A program made the translations under genes and the position numbers. DNA of 17,977 nt from JBELMB01 sp042088665. Lineage in GTDB: Bacteria; Pseudomonadota; Alphaproteobacteria; Rhodobacterales; Rhodobacteraceae. This document shows, in pieces, positions 1 to 7,474 of this stretch (the stretch's first letter is position 1; the number at the start of each line of letters is the position of its first letter). The stretch lies in the NCBI GenBank assembly GCA_042088665.1, contig JBELMB010000107.1, forward strand, positions 1-17,977, written 5' to 3'. The notes beneath the pieces were generated by a model. The model searched no databases and was not told the origin of the DNA. It was given only the letters and a program-made list of their open reading frames with translations.

Positions 1-595
1 GATCCCAGGCCCAGACAACTTCTTGCAACTGTTCTTCCTGACTGCGGTCGCCACCGTTCATATCCGGGTGCAGCACCTTGATCAGCTTCTAGTAGGCTTT
101 TCGGATCTCGGCCTTGGTCATATGATCCTCGGCTTCGAGAATCTCCAATGCCTTGCGCTCTGTCGGGGGCAGTTTGCGTCCACCGCCTGCCTTCTTGCCC
201 GGGTTGCGCGTGGCATTGTTGCCCAACACCTGATGCGGATCCTCGATGCCAAGACGCGCCCAAGCCTTGGCCTCCGGATCGCGCCAGTCCTTTGTCCGCC
301 GCTCCCACACCTTGTCGGCGCTTTCCTGCGCGTTCATCTCTGCTTCGGTCTTGCCGTCAAAGAAATTCCACTTCAGGTTGTATTCGCGCACATGATCCTT
401 ACAGAACCAAAAGAAATCATCCAGAACATCTGGCGCCTTGGGAGCGCGGAACTTGCCCGGTTCCATGCATCCCTCATGGTCGCAGGCCCGCTGCGACGTT
501 TCGGATGCACCACTCATGCCCTTGCGTCCGCGCGGATTCTTGCGCTTTGCGGACCTCACGGACATGTCGAAACCGAAGGGATCGTCTTTGCTCAT
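1..595 (-). pseudogene. J-domain (DnaJ-like) protein, interrupted by in-frame TAG, runs off left edge
   Basis: The frame starts at the ATG at 595-593 (MSKDDPFGFD), preceded by a good GAAGAGG ribosome site. An N-terminal region with C/H-containing segments (ACDHEGC, FWFCKDH) leads into a C-terminal J domain. The J domain begins with EAEDHMTKAEIRKAY, then hits TAG at 91-89. The same frame continues without any shift as KLIKVLHPDMNGGDRSQEEQ up to the window edge, so the diagnostic HPD motif lies downstream of the stop. A single base change (AAG to TAG) would explain it, because family members have a lysine there. As read, the product is about 168 residues and lacks HPD, so it could not stimulate Hsp70 (DnaK) ATPase. 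J proteins of this layout are soluble co-chaperones. It is divergent from bolA, with 74 bp between the starts. A sequencing error or stop read-through is possible. Confidence 0.8.
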
Positions 596-669
596 CTCAC
601 ACCTCTTCTCGACTCGGACGCCAGAGTTTAAACAATCTGAGATTGGAAAACAGGGGGCAGGGTCGAAAA

Positions 670-945
670 ATGTCACGTGAAGACGAAATCCGCGAAAAAC
701 TGCAAAGCGCCTTTGCGCCGGCACATCTGGAGGTGCGCAACGACAGCGCGCGACACGCGGGTCACAGCGGGGACGATGGGTCCGGCGAAAGCCATTTCCA
801 TGTGTCGCTGCGGGCCGTGGCCTTTGAGGGGCAATCGCGCGTGGCGCGGCACAGGGCCGTGCACAAGGCGCTTGGGGCGGAGCTTGTCAGCGCGATCCAT
901 GCGCTATCGCTGGATCTGGGCATCCCGGAGGGCGGCGCGCCCTAG
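670..945 (+). CDS. bolA: BolA family protein
   Basis: The 91-residue product has the BolA core: an N-terminal helix (REDEIREKLQSAF), then SHFHVSL at 41-47, and F52-G54 followed by the RHRAVHKAL helix (60-68), with the conserved histidines H61 and H65. BolA proteins work with monothiol glutaredoxins in [2Fe-2S] cluster handling, and some act as DNA-binding regulators; which role applies here cannot be told from the sequence. The ATG is preceded by an AGGGGGCAGGG purine stretch. The gene is divergent from the J-domain gene and ends 9 bp before the convergent DUF4177 gene. The length is normal for the family. I infer a cytosolic protein. The loop at about residues 30-40 is Gly/Asp rich (HSGDDGSGE), as in other alphaproteobacterial homologues. 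Confidence 0.92.
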   Translation: MSREDEIREKLQSAFAPAHLEVRNDSARHAGHSGDDGSGESHFHVSLRAVAFEGQSRVARHRAVHKALGAELVSAIHALSLDLGIPEGGAP

Positions 946-954
946 GCTCCGAAT

Positions 955-1875
955 TCAGGGAGAGCGTGGCGCAGGCGAAGACGCCGGTGATGTCAACATG
1001 GGAAGCGGGGCAGGCGGCAAGGGGCCGGTTGCCGTCGTTTCAGGCATGTCGTTGTTTGGTTGTTCGGTGGCACGTTCATTCTGGCTGACCGATGCCTCTT
1101 CTGCGGCACCCACCGTGGAGGATGTTTCTTCAGGGGAAACAGGTGTTTGAGCTGTTTCCTGCGCGGAACTGTCTCTTGCCGTATCGGTCAGGATTGGCGT
1201 GTCCGGCGGCGCATCTGCCGGGTGTGTAAGCGTTTCTTCGGGTAGATCCAGGGGACCTGTGAGGGCCTCACGCAGGGCAAGGTCCGCAGCATCGGCGGGG
1301 CCCAGAGGCGCTCGGCGCGGTCGGTCAGGCGGTGGGGGCAGGTCCATGTCCTGCGCCTGAGATGGGTCCTCTGTTGGTGCGGTCTCTTGTGTCGTTTGTA
1401 GCGCAGGCTCGGGCGCGGCCGGCACAGAGGTCTCGCACATCGACGTGTTTGCTTGCGTTGTCTGCTGCGGTGGCGCGCTGGGCGCATCTTGTAACGGAGC
1501 GCCGTTTGCTTGCGAATCCGCAGCCATGTTCACAGAGGGTGACGGGGCGTCGGCCGGGATCGGCGCAGGCGTCACAGGCGTCTCTGGCGCGGAAGGTGCG
1601 ACCCTAGGTGGTTCCAGCAGTTTCGGTTGGAACAGGCTCGCATCTTCCGCGTGGGGACGGCGGAAGACCAGCAAATTGCGCCACACCGTTTCGCTGCCGC
1701 TGAGGCCAGCGCGCTCTGTTGAGGGCAGTGTGTCGTTGCGCTGATACTCCCACCCACGGGCGGCCATATCATTGAGCACGTGTTCGACGGCGGTCGCAAA
1801 GCGCGCCTCGGCCGAAAGGCCCTTTCCTCGCGTGCCCTTTACCGGGGCCGGGACCAGTTTGTACTCGTAGCGCAT
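955..1875 (-). CDS. DUF4177 domain protein with long Pro/Thr/Ala-rich C-terminal tail
   Basis: The N-terminal 75 residues begin MRYEYKLVPAP and contain an EHVLNDMAARGWEY helix and a WRNLLVFRRP strand, the pattern of the small DUF4177 fold (strand-helix-strand with GWE). The remaining 230 or so residues are low-complexity Pro/Thr/Ala/Asp/Gln with no recognisable domain. I start it at the ATG at 1875-1873 because AGGAAGG sits 8 nt upstream and the family fold starts there; the frame stays open for 60 more codons upstream, but that stretch has no family resemblance. There is no signal peptide. The function of DUF4177 proteins is not established. The gene is convergent with bolA, only 9 bp apart. 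Such tails evolve fast and may be disordered. Confidence 0.8.
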   Translation of the reverse strand: MRYEYKLVPAPVKGTRGKGLSAEARFATAVEHVLNDMAARGWEYQRNDTLPSTERAGLSGSETVWRNLLVFRRPHAEDASLFQPKLLEPPRVAPSAPETPVTPAPIPADAPSPSVNMAADSQANGAPLQDAPSAPPQQTTQANTSMCETSVPAAPEPALQTTQETAPTEDPSQAQDMDLPPPPDRPRRAPLGPADAADLALREALTGPLDLPEETLTHPADAPPDTPILTDTARDSSAQETAQTPVSPEETSSTVGAAEEASVSQNERATEQPNNDMPETTATGPLPPAPLPMLTSPASSPAPRSP

Positions 1876-2395
1876 CACGGGCCTTCCTGCTCTCTGTTCC
1901 GGGGTAAAGCGTGGGAAGGGCAGGAAAATGGCGGTGGCGCGGAATGTTCTGGCCCATTGAGGGCGTGGCGTGCTGGGACACGTCCCGCGCGCGGACACAT
2001 CCGGACGGGCGTCTTGCAATGTAATAGGGGCGGGTCCAGATGGACCGCGCCCCATTAACAGTTTGAAGAAACGGATTAAAATCTTCCGCGTTCTATGTTT
2101 TGCGTATCGCCCCGATCAATCCTGAGGCTGCCTTAGGGTACGTGTCCTTTGGTGAGATCTGTATACCAAGGCGGCTCTGGGACAGGCAGTCAGGGATTCC
2201 TTACGTTAGGGCATTTGAATACGATTGGCGCACGCGCAGGCACGCAATCGGTGCTCAGGCCTGCCTTGCCAAGGGGCGAAGAGCACGCGCCGGACCCGAA
2301 GTCACAGCCTTTGGTGCCGCAACCGCGTTGCAGCCTCTGTCAATTATGAACGTGGTCAGATTTCAGACGTGGAAGGGGTTTGATGACAAACCGAA
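1876..2395. other. About 520 bp without a convincing gene
   Basis: This stretch lies between the 46-residue gene (ending at 2396) and the start of the DUF4177 gene (1875), both on the minus strand. Two plus-strand frames (2100-2414, beginning with TTG, and 2149-2349) are open, but neither product resembles a family I know, they overlap each other in different frames, and neither has a good ribosome site. The only clear structure is the hairpin at 2027-2053. The part from about 2056 to 2250 looks less G+C-rich than its surroundings, so a decayed gene or mobile-element remnant is possible but not shown. The promoter of the DUF4177 gene should be in the left half; I see no confident -35/-10 pair. 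Confidence 0.5.
2027..2053. terminator. Strong G+C hairpin, possible terminator or leader structure
   Basis: GGGGCGGGTCC and GGACCGCGCCCC pair into about 11 bp with one bulged G and an AGAT loop. There is no U-run on either side (ATTAACAG rightwards, TATTACATTG leftwards in the minus sense), so an intrinsic terminator is only a possibility. It lies between the minus-strand small genes and the DUF4177 gene. Confidence 0.35.
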
Positions 2396-2536
2396 CTACT
2401 CTGCGGGATGCTGACGCTTGCGCCGCGCTTCCTCGATCCGCAGGTCGAGCAGCTTGCCCTCGTGGCGTACGTACAACGTATACAGGCCCGCAAGAGCCAG
2501 TAGAGCCAGCGGCATCCAGAATTCATAGGCCGTCAT
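2396..2536 (-). CDS. 46-residue single-pass membrane protein
   Basis: The protein starts MTAYEFWMPLALLALAGLY and ends ARRKRQHPAE. It has one hydrophobic helix (about residues 7-24) followed by a charged helix (EGKLLDLRIEEARRKRQ) that should be cytoplasmic. The ATG is preceded by a near-perfect AAGGAGG at 6 nt spacing, and this ribosome site lies inside the last codons of the upstream 79-residue gene, which it overlaps by 14 bp. The overlap and strong ribosome site argue for translational coupling and for a real gene despite its size. Layout (one N-terminal anchor plus basic tail) recalls the small CcmD-type proteins, but there are no cytochrome-maturation genes nearby, so I do not assign that. 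Function unknown. Confidence 0.7.
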   Translation of the reverse strand: MTAYEFWMPLALLALAGLYTLYVRHEGKLLDLRIEEARRKRQHPAE

Positions 2537-2762
2537 CCGTCGCCTCCTTCTTTAACCTGCCCAACATATAGCGTGCCAGCGCGTGAAATGCCAGTCCCAG
2601 ACCGGTCCACCAGAAAGCGGTGGCATCCAGCGTGGTCACATCCTCGGTCAGCGGGCGCAGAAGGGCAAAGCCGATCAGGCCCAGACAAACCGCATTATAG
2701 GTGTTGGCGCTCAGTTTCACCCGTTCGTTGTAGACCAGAAGATCATCGCGCAGGCGGGACAT
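2523..2762 (-). CDS. 79-residue two-helix membrane protein downstream of gatB
   Basis: The protein reads MSRLRDDLLVYNERVKLSAN, then two hydrophobic segments (about 23-41, containing AVCLGLIGFALLRP, and 48-67, containing FWWTGLGLAFHALARYML), then a charged end (RLKKEATDDGL). The ATG at 2762-2760 is preceded by AGAAAGGCG; the frame stays open 20 codons further up to a TTG, but that part (Cys/Arg/Pro rich) is unlike a protein start. It follows gatB by 160 bp on the same strand and overlaps the next small gene by 14 bp. I recognise no named family. It is probably an inner-membrane protein. Confidence 0.75.
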   Translation of the reverse strand: MSRLRDDLLVYNERVKLSANTYNAVCLGLIGFALLRPLTEDVTTLDATAFWWTGLGLAFHALARYMLGRLKKEATDDGL

Positions 2763-2833
2763 TTCTGCGCCTTTCTGATGGTCCGGCGGTGAGCAGGCGC
2801 AGTTGCAGGGCCGCCGCCGCAATGGTCTTGCCG

Positions 2834-2889
2834 GTCGTCTGGGTCATGTCGTCTGGGTCATGTCGTCCGGGTCATGTCATCCGGGTCAC
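2834..2889. repeat. 14-bp tandem repeat, four copies
   Basis: Four head-to-tail 14-bp units start at 2834, 2848, 2862 and 2876. The plus-strand unit is GTCGTCTGGGTCAT with one to three changes in the third and fourth copies. On the minus strand, the sense of gatB and the small genes, the unit reads ATGACCCAGACGAC, so each copy carries an ATG; because 14 is not a multiple of 3, successive ATGs fall in different frames. It lies between the gatB stop (2923) and the 79-residue gene (start 2762). Confidence 0.9.
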
Positions 2890-2922
2890 TGGCCACACAG
2901 TGTCCGCCTTACCGGGCGAGCA

Positions 2923-4437
2923 CTATTGTGCCAGCTTCTTTGCCACCAACTCGTTCACAGCCTTAGGGTTGGCCTTGCCGCCTGTCGCCTTCATCACCTG
3001 CCCGACGAACCAGCCCGCCAGTTTTGGGTTCTGTTTGGCCTTTTCTACCTGCGCGGGGTTGGCGGCGATGATTTCGTCGACAGCGGTCTCGATCGCACCG
3101 GTATCGGTGACCTGCTTCATGCCGCGCGCCTCGACGATCTCGTCGGGGTCTCCGCCCTCGGTGTAGACGATCTCGAAAAGATCCTTGGCGATCTTGCCGG
3201 AAATGGCGTCCGATTTGATCAGCTTGATGATCCCCGCCAGTTGCGTGGGGCTCACGGGGCTGTCCTCGATCCCATGATCTTCCTTCTTGAGGCGGCCGAA
3301 CAACTCGTTGATGACCCAATTGGCAGCCAGTTTGCCATCACCTGCGCCCTCTGCCACCTGTTCGAAATAGGCCGCGTTCACGGTCTCCGCGGTCAGCACG
3401 CCCGCGTCATATTCCGTCAGACCGTAATCGGCGATGAACCGGGTCTTCTTGGCATCGGGCAGTTCCGGCAGAGAGGCGGCGATGTCGTCGACCCAGGCCT
3501 GCTCGATCTCCAGTGGCATCAGGTCCGGGCAGGGGAAGTAGCGGTAATCATGCGCTTCTTCCTTGGACCGCATGGACCGCGTTTCGTTCTTGTCGGCATC
3601 GTACAGCCGCGTCTCCTGCGTGACCTCACCGCCCGCCTCGACCAGCGCGATCTGGCGGCGCGCCTCATAGTCGATGGCCATCTGGATAAAGCGCATGGAG
3701 TTCATGTTCTTGATCTCGCAGCGCGTGCCGAGATGCGCGAAATCCTGGGTTTCCTGATATTTCTCGTATTGCCCGGGCTGACAGATCGACACGTTGACGT
3801 CCGCGCGCATGTTTCCGTTCTGCATGTTGCCGTCGCAAGTGCCGAGATAGCGCAGGATCTGGCGCAGTTTCGTCAGGTAGGCAGCGGCTTCTTCGGGGCC
3901 GCGGATGTCGGGGCGCGAGACGATCTCCATCAGCGCGACACCGGTGCGGTTCAGGTCCACGAAGGACATGTTGGGATCCATGTCGTGGATGGATTTGCCT
4001 GCGTCCTGTTCGACGTGAATGCGTTCGATGCGCACCAGCCGGGCGATGCCCGGTTCCATGTCAACGATCACTTCGCCTTCGCCGACGAGGGGGTGGTACA
4101 GCTGGCTGATCTGATAGCCCTGCGGCAGGTCGGGATAGAAATAGTTCTTGCGGTCAAAGGCCGAGGTCAGGTTGATCTGCGCCTTCAGCCCCAGCCCGGT
4201 GCGCACGGCCTGCTCGATGCAATACTCGTTCACCACCGGCAGCATCCCCGGCATCGCCGCGTCCACAAAGGCCACGTTGGTGTTGGGTTCTGCGCCGAAT
4301 TTGGTTGAGGCACCGGAAAACAGCTTGGCCTCGGAGGCGACCTGCGCATGGACTTCCATCCCGATCACAAGCTCCCAGTCGTGCTTCGCGCCGGCGATCA
4401 CTTTGGGTTTCGGGGTGTCAAAAGTCAGGTCAAGCAT
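2923..4437 (-). CDS. gatB: Aspartyl/glutamyl-tRNA(Asn/Gln) amidotransferase subunit B
   Basis: The 504-residue product matches GatB over its whole length. It shows GMEVHAQ (26-32), MPGMLPVVN (62-70), YFYPDLPQGYQISQ (101-114), the signature VDLNRTGVALMEIV (162-175) and RSMRSKEEAHDYRYFPCPD, then the helical YqeY-like tail that contacts tRNA. With GatA and GatC it converts misacylated Glu-tRNA(Gln) and Asp-tRNA(Asn) to Gln-tRNA(Gln) and Asn-tRNA(Asn): GatB phosphorylates the aminoacyl group and receives ammonia from GatA. Alphaproteobacteria depend on it for Gln-tRNA. The ATG at 4437 has GGAGG at about 8 nt. gatA and gatC are not adjacent, which is common in this group. Two tiny membrane-protein genes follow on the same strand. 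Confidence 0.97.
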   Translation of the reverse strand: MLDLTFDTPKPKVIAGAKHDWELVIGMEVHAQVASEAKLFSGASTKFGAEPNTNVAFVDAAMPGMLPVVNEYCIEQAVRTGLGLKAQINLTSAFDRKNYFYPDLPQGYQISQLYHPLVGEGEVIVDMEPGIARLVRIERIHVEQDAGKSIHDMDPNMSFVDLNRTGVALMEIVSRPDIRGPEEAAAYLTKLRQILRYLGTCDGNMQNGNMRADVNVSICQPGQYEKYQETQDFAHLGTRCEIKNMNSMRFIQMAIDYEARRQIALVEAGGEVTQETRLYDADKNETRSMRSKEEAHDYRYFPCPDLMPLEIEQAWVDDIAASLPELPDAKKTRFIADYGLTEYDAGVLTAETVNAAYFEQVAEGAGDGKLAANWVINELFGRLKKEDHGIEDSPVSPTQLAGIIKLIKSDAISGKIAKDLFEIVYTEGGDPDEIVEARGMKQVTDTGAIETAVDEIIAANPAQVEKAKQNPKLAGWFVGQVMKATGGKANPKAVNELVAKKLAQ

Positions 4438-4689
4438 GGCGGCCTCCGCGACGGATGTTTCAGGCGGTTTAAGACAGGAGCGTCAGGGGGGCAAGCGCTT
4501 GCGCCATCCGGTCACGGTCGGGCAGCACAGGGGTCTGTCGATCTGGCGTCCTGCGCTGTTTCATGACTGCTGGCAGCGCGCGGTCTTGTGCCGGTGCTGC
4601 GCCTGTTGACGGCTTGTGTGGTTGCAAGATCCGTCGATAATGTTGCGCATCGAAAATCGTGATCGGATGTTGAGTGGAGATTGGGTGTG
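4438..4689. promoter_or_regulatory. Divergent intergenic region between gatB and the exported ClpP-fold gene
   Basis: This 252-bp region must hold the promoters of both divergent genes. A perfect 12-bp palindrome, GCAAGCGCTTGC (4491-4502), lies 54 bp upstream of gatB; its AAGCGCTT core is the type recognised by LacI-family repressors, but no such regulator is nearby. A weak plus-strand promoter candidate is TTGTGT (4614-4619), 16 bp, GATAAT (4636-4641). I see no gene here. Confidence 0.35.
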
Positions 4690-5964
4690 ATGAACAGGGT
4701 GTTTTGCATGCTCCGCTGTTTGGGCTTGCTGCTGGGTCTGCTGGTGCTTGGGGGCGCTGCCGAGGCGGGGCGGCTCGACTTCACAAAAGGGCCAGACACA
4801 CCCTGTACCTACACCTATACCGGGCTTGTTGAGAAAGGCGATCTGGCCTTGTTCGAGGCGCTGGAGGGCAAAGATGCGCTGCTTTGTTTGCACAGCCCCG
4901 GCGGCTCCTTTCTCGAAGCGGTGAAGATCTTCCATGTTTTGCACGCGCAGAACATCGCAACCCGTGTGCGGGCGCATCACGCCTGTGACTCCGCCTGCGC
5001 GCTGATCTGGCTGGCGGGGTCCTCGGTCTTTGAGGATTCGGTACACGGAGACTTTGTCAGCGTCGACAGATCAACAGAGCCGGGCGCGATTTTGCGCTTT
5101 CACGCGCCCTACGTGCGAGAGGACGTGCTGCGCAAGAATGAGGCAGCGGCCCTAGCGGCCTTTGTTGTGGCGCGCGAGGCGGTGCTCGAAGTGTTCCGCA
5201 TCGCACGGATTGAACGGGACAATGGTTCCTACAATCCGATGAATACCTATCTGTTCGAGCAGATGATGGCGGCCACCGACGGCAAGTGGTTTCACATCTA
5301 CACGGTGCAGGATGCGATCTTTGCAAACGTGCGAATCGCGCGCCAAGGGGCGGGGGGATACGATACGCAGACGGACCTCAGTCAGCGGATGATGCATCTT
5401 TGCCAGGCCGCCGTGATCGGTTCAAAGGAGACGTTTGAATTATTGATCCGTCGTCTCGCCCCGGACCGTGCGGTTAGATCCTCGGATGTGATGCGCTGGT
5501 TTCGCAACCAAACACGCATGCAGGACGTCAGGACCCGGTTTGGCGCGATCAGCAACCCGGTGGTGAAGCGCATATCCGGCGCGCATCCGGATCACACCGC
5601 AGCGCATGAAACCACACCGGGAGCGTTTTGCTTTCCTTTGCCCGCCGCATATGGGGGCGAACACGTGGGGAAACCTTTTGCCTGCATTCTAGACCCAACG
5701 GACGAGCATGCAGATTTTGTCCGGGATCCGGAAAGGCTCCGGGCGCTGTTGCACAAGAATTGGGAAGGGGGCTGGCTGGACAAGCAGGTGCGTTTGTTGT
5801 TTGCACCTCATACCTGTTTCGAGTCTGCCAGTTCAAACGACGTTTTGGTGCCCATGCAACCTTGCGAGCCGTACCAAATTCGCATTCCGCTCGTTGCGAT
5901 GAACGGGCGGTATTTCACGCTGTCCCCGCGAGTTACGCCAGATTCTGTCTGGCCGCATCGCTGA
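4690..5964 (+). CDS. Exported ClpP/crotonase-fold protein (COG3904-like)
   Basis: The 424-residue product starts with a signal peptide (MNRVFCMLRC plus an LGLLLGLLVLGG core, likely cleaved after AEA near residue 26). Residues 60-145 carry the pattern of the periplasmic ClpP-like family: LCLHSPGGSFLEAV (66-79), then HACDSACALIWLAG (97-110), whose Ser101 sits where ClpP-fold proteases place the nucleophile, and RFHAPY with His138. The remaining 280 residues are unassigned and contain several cysteines. The family is predicted to be hydrolytic, but no substrate is known. I start at the ATG at 4690 because GGAG at 4676-4679 is spaced 10 nt from it; the in-frame TTG at 4681 is too close. It is divergent from gatB and convergent with the next gene, 36 bp apart. 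Confidence 0.75.
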   Translation: MNRVFCMLRCLGLLLGLLVLGGAAEAGRLDFTKGPDTPCTYTYTGLVEKGDLALFEALEGKDALLCLHSPGGSFLEAVKIFHVLHAQNIATRVRAHHACDSACALIWLAGSSVFEDSVHGDFVSVDRSTEPGAILRFHAPYVREDVLRKNEAAALAAFVVAREAVLEVFRIARIERDNGSYNPMNTYLFEQMMAATDGKWFHIYTVQDAIFANVRIARQGAGGYDTQTDLSQRMMHLCQAAVIGSKETFELLIRRLAPDRAVRSSDVMRWFRNQTRMQDVRTRFGAISNPVVKRISGAHPDHTAAHETTPGAFCFPLPAAYGGEHVGKPFACILDPTDEHADFVRDPERLRALLHKNWEGGWLDKQVRLLFAPHTCFESASSNDVLVPMQPCEPYQIRIPLVAMNGRYFTLSPRVTPDSVWPHR

Positions 5965-6000
5965 GGTCCCGATGGTAAAGCCACCCGTGATCCCAAAGGT

Positions 6001-7332
6001 TCAGTCGCCCTTGAGCATCCGCACGCTATCCTGGGTAAAGACCAGCCGCCGTCCGGCGTCGAGCGCAGGGGCGTAGTATTCGCCTATGCTCGACAGGGCG
6101 CGAATGCGACCGCGTTTGGACAGGTTGTCCTCATTGTCGCGGGCGGGCAGGGGGCGTCCCAGCGTCGGGGCGTCGGCCCAAACCTCCGGGTGCAATTCGC
6201 GCAGGTGGTCCTGCGTGATCCAGCCAAAGGCATCCGCGATGCGCCTCCGCGGGCTGCCGACCTCTGCAGGCCCGCCCATGGTCAACCCGGTGAAGGCCGC
6301 GAGCCTGTTCGCCATGTCCTGCGAGGGAAAGCGCTCGAGGATATCGTGCAGCCCGCCGGTAAACAGCTCTTCGTCGATGCGGCGGAACGCGCCTGCATCC
6401 GCTTCGAGCGCGCCCATGTAGACCCAGGCGTAGCCCGCTGTCCCCCAGACATCCTGCGTCTGTTGCGCGACGCGGCGGGCCTGCCGGTCGAGCACTTCCC
6501 AGGTTCCGAAACGCTTGGGTCGGCAGTCGCGCCCCAAAAGACGCATGTGGAGCGGCACCCGCGGGTCAAGCTCGATCAGATCTTCGTAGTCATCCGCAAC
6601 CCGTGCGGCGGGCGTTGCATCCCCTTCGAGGACGGCGCATCGCAGCGCGCCCCACAGTACGGACTGCTGCTCGAACGGGTCAAACCTGTCTGCGCGCGCC
6701 ACGGCGGCGCTCATGTGATCCACATAGGCCGCCCGGCGTTGTTGCGACAACTGGCTGGGGGTGGAGGCTCCGCGCCAGGCCAGAGCCACTTCGAGCTGGG
6801 TCATGGCGGCGATATAGCCAAGCTCTGGCACGTCCGGCTCGTCGTCGAGATTGGCCTGGAACGCCGAGAGAATGACCCGCACGCTGCGTGGCTCACCCCG
6901 GGCCACGGTGGCACAGGCGGCTTCGACCACGTCGGCGCGCGCCCCTTCGGCCAGCAGCATGGCCACCGGGGTCAACCCCGGCGTCAGCAATCCGTCCGCT
7001 TCGGCGCGCGCGATTTCCTCGGCGAGATCCTCCCAGGCGTCCTGCCGCGCGAGGAACTGCCCACGGGTGAAATGCTTTTGCCGCGCCTGCATGTCGGGCG
7101 CCGGATCGCAAACCGGGATCTCCACCCGGGGGCGCAGCGGAGGAACGCCCGCACCTGCCATGTCCTGTCCTTCCGTGGCAGCGGAAACAAGGGACAAGGG
7201 TGGTTCGGGCGGTCGAGGCCGCATGGGGCGCTTTTGCATCTTGGGAATCATGGCCGTCAACGAAAGGGACTTCAGCAGAGGCTTCGAACTTGTCGTGACA
7301 TCTTGTCCAAATCGGGGCGCTCCGGCGGACAT
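6001..7332 (-). CDS. Hypothetical protein, unrecognised family
   Basis: The frame encodes up to 443 residues. The first 60 or so are Pro/Arg rich and look disordered (KRPMRPRPPEPPLSL). The rest is predominantly helical with regularly spaced Ala/Leu stretches, such as EDLAEEIARAEADGLLTP and LGYIAAMTQLEVALAW, plus Trp-containing segments. No signal peptide or membrane helix is seen. No catalytic motif is visible; an alpha-helical repeat fold is possible but not shown. The start is uncertain: the ATG at 7332 lacks a clear ribosome site, and in-frame ATGs at 7251 (MIPKMQKRP) and just below are equally plausible. It is divergent from the SLT-fold gene and convergent with the exported ClpP-fold gene. 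Codon use fits the host. Confidence 0.7.
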   Translation of the reverse strand: MSAGAPRFGQDVTTSSKPLLKSLSLTAMIPKMQKRPMRPRPPEPPLSLVSAATEGQDMAGAGVPPLRPRVEIPVCDPAPDMQARQKHFTRGQFLARQDAWEDLAEEIARAEADGLLTPGLTPVAMLLAEGARADVVEAACATVARGEPRSVRVILSAFQANLDDEPDVPELGYIAAMTQLEVALAWRGASTPSQLSQQRRAAYVDHMSAAVARADRFDPFEQQSVLWGALRCAVLEGDATPAARVADDYEDLIELDPRVPLHMRLLGRDCRPKRFGTWEVLDRQARRVAQQTQDVWGTAGYAWVYMGALEADAGAFRRIDEELFTGGLHDILERFPSQDMANRLAAFTGLTMGGPAEVGSPRRRIADAFGWITQDHLRELHPEVWADAPTLGRPLPARDNEDNLSKRGRIRALSSIGEYYAPALDAGRRLVFTQDSVRMLKGD

Positions 7333-7474
7333 CCCCGGGCGCTTACAAGGCGTGGGCCTTCATGCAGCGCCAGACACGAAATTTAGTGTTCAAGAGGGCG
7401 CAACAATATCTGGTTAACAAGCTGTGACAGGACCTCTTGCCAAGCCTTTGGCTTTGCGGCAGGGTGCCGCTGCT

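Noticed and set aside
89..91. The TAG as a possible pyrrolysine or selenocysteine-type recoding site.
   Set aside because: TAG recoding to pyrrolysine is not expected in this group, no insertion structure is seen, and the position is an ordinary surface lysine in J domains.
2803..4308. A 501-codon plus-strand frame opposite gatB.
   Set aside because: gatB is complete and full of family motifs on the other strand; the antisense frame is a shadow of its codon bias and its His/Val/Leu-rich product resembles nothing.
6190..7386. A 398-codon plus-strand frame opposite the unrecognised minus-strand gene.
   Set aside because: The minus frame has more protein-like helical composition and a later normal stop; the plus product is His/Arg/Gly rich as expected for an antisense shadow. 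This is less certain than for gatB because the minus gene has no known family.
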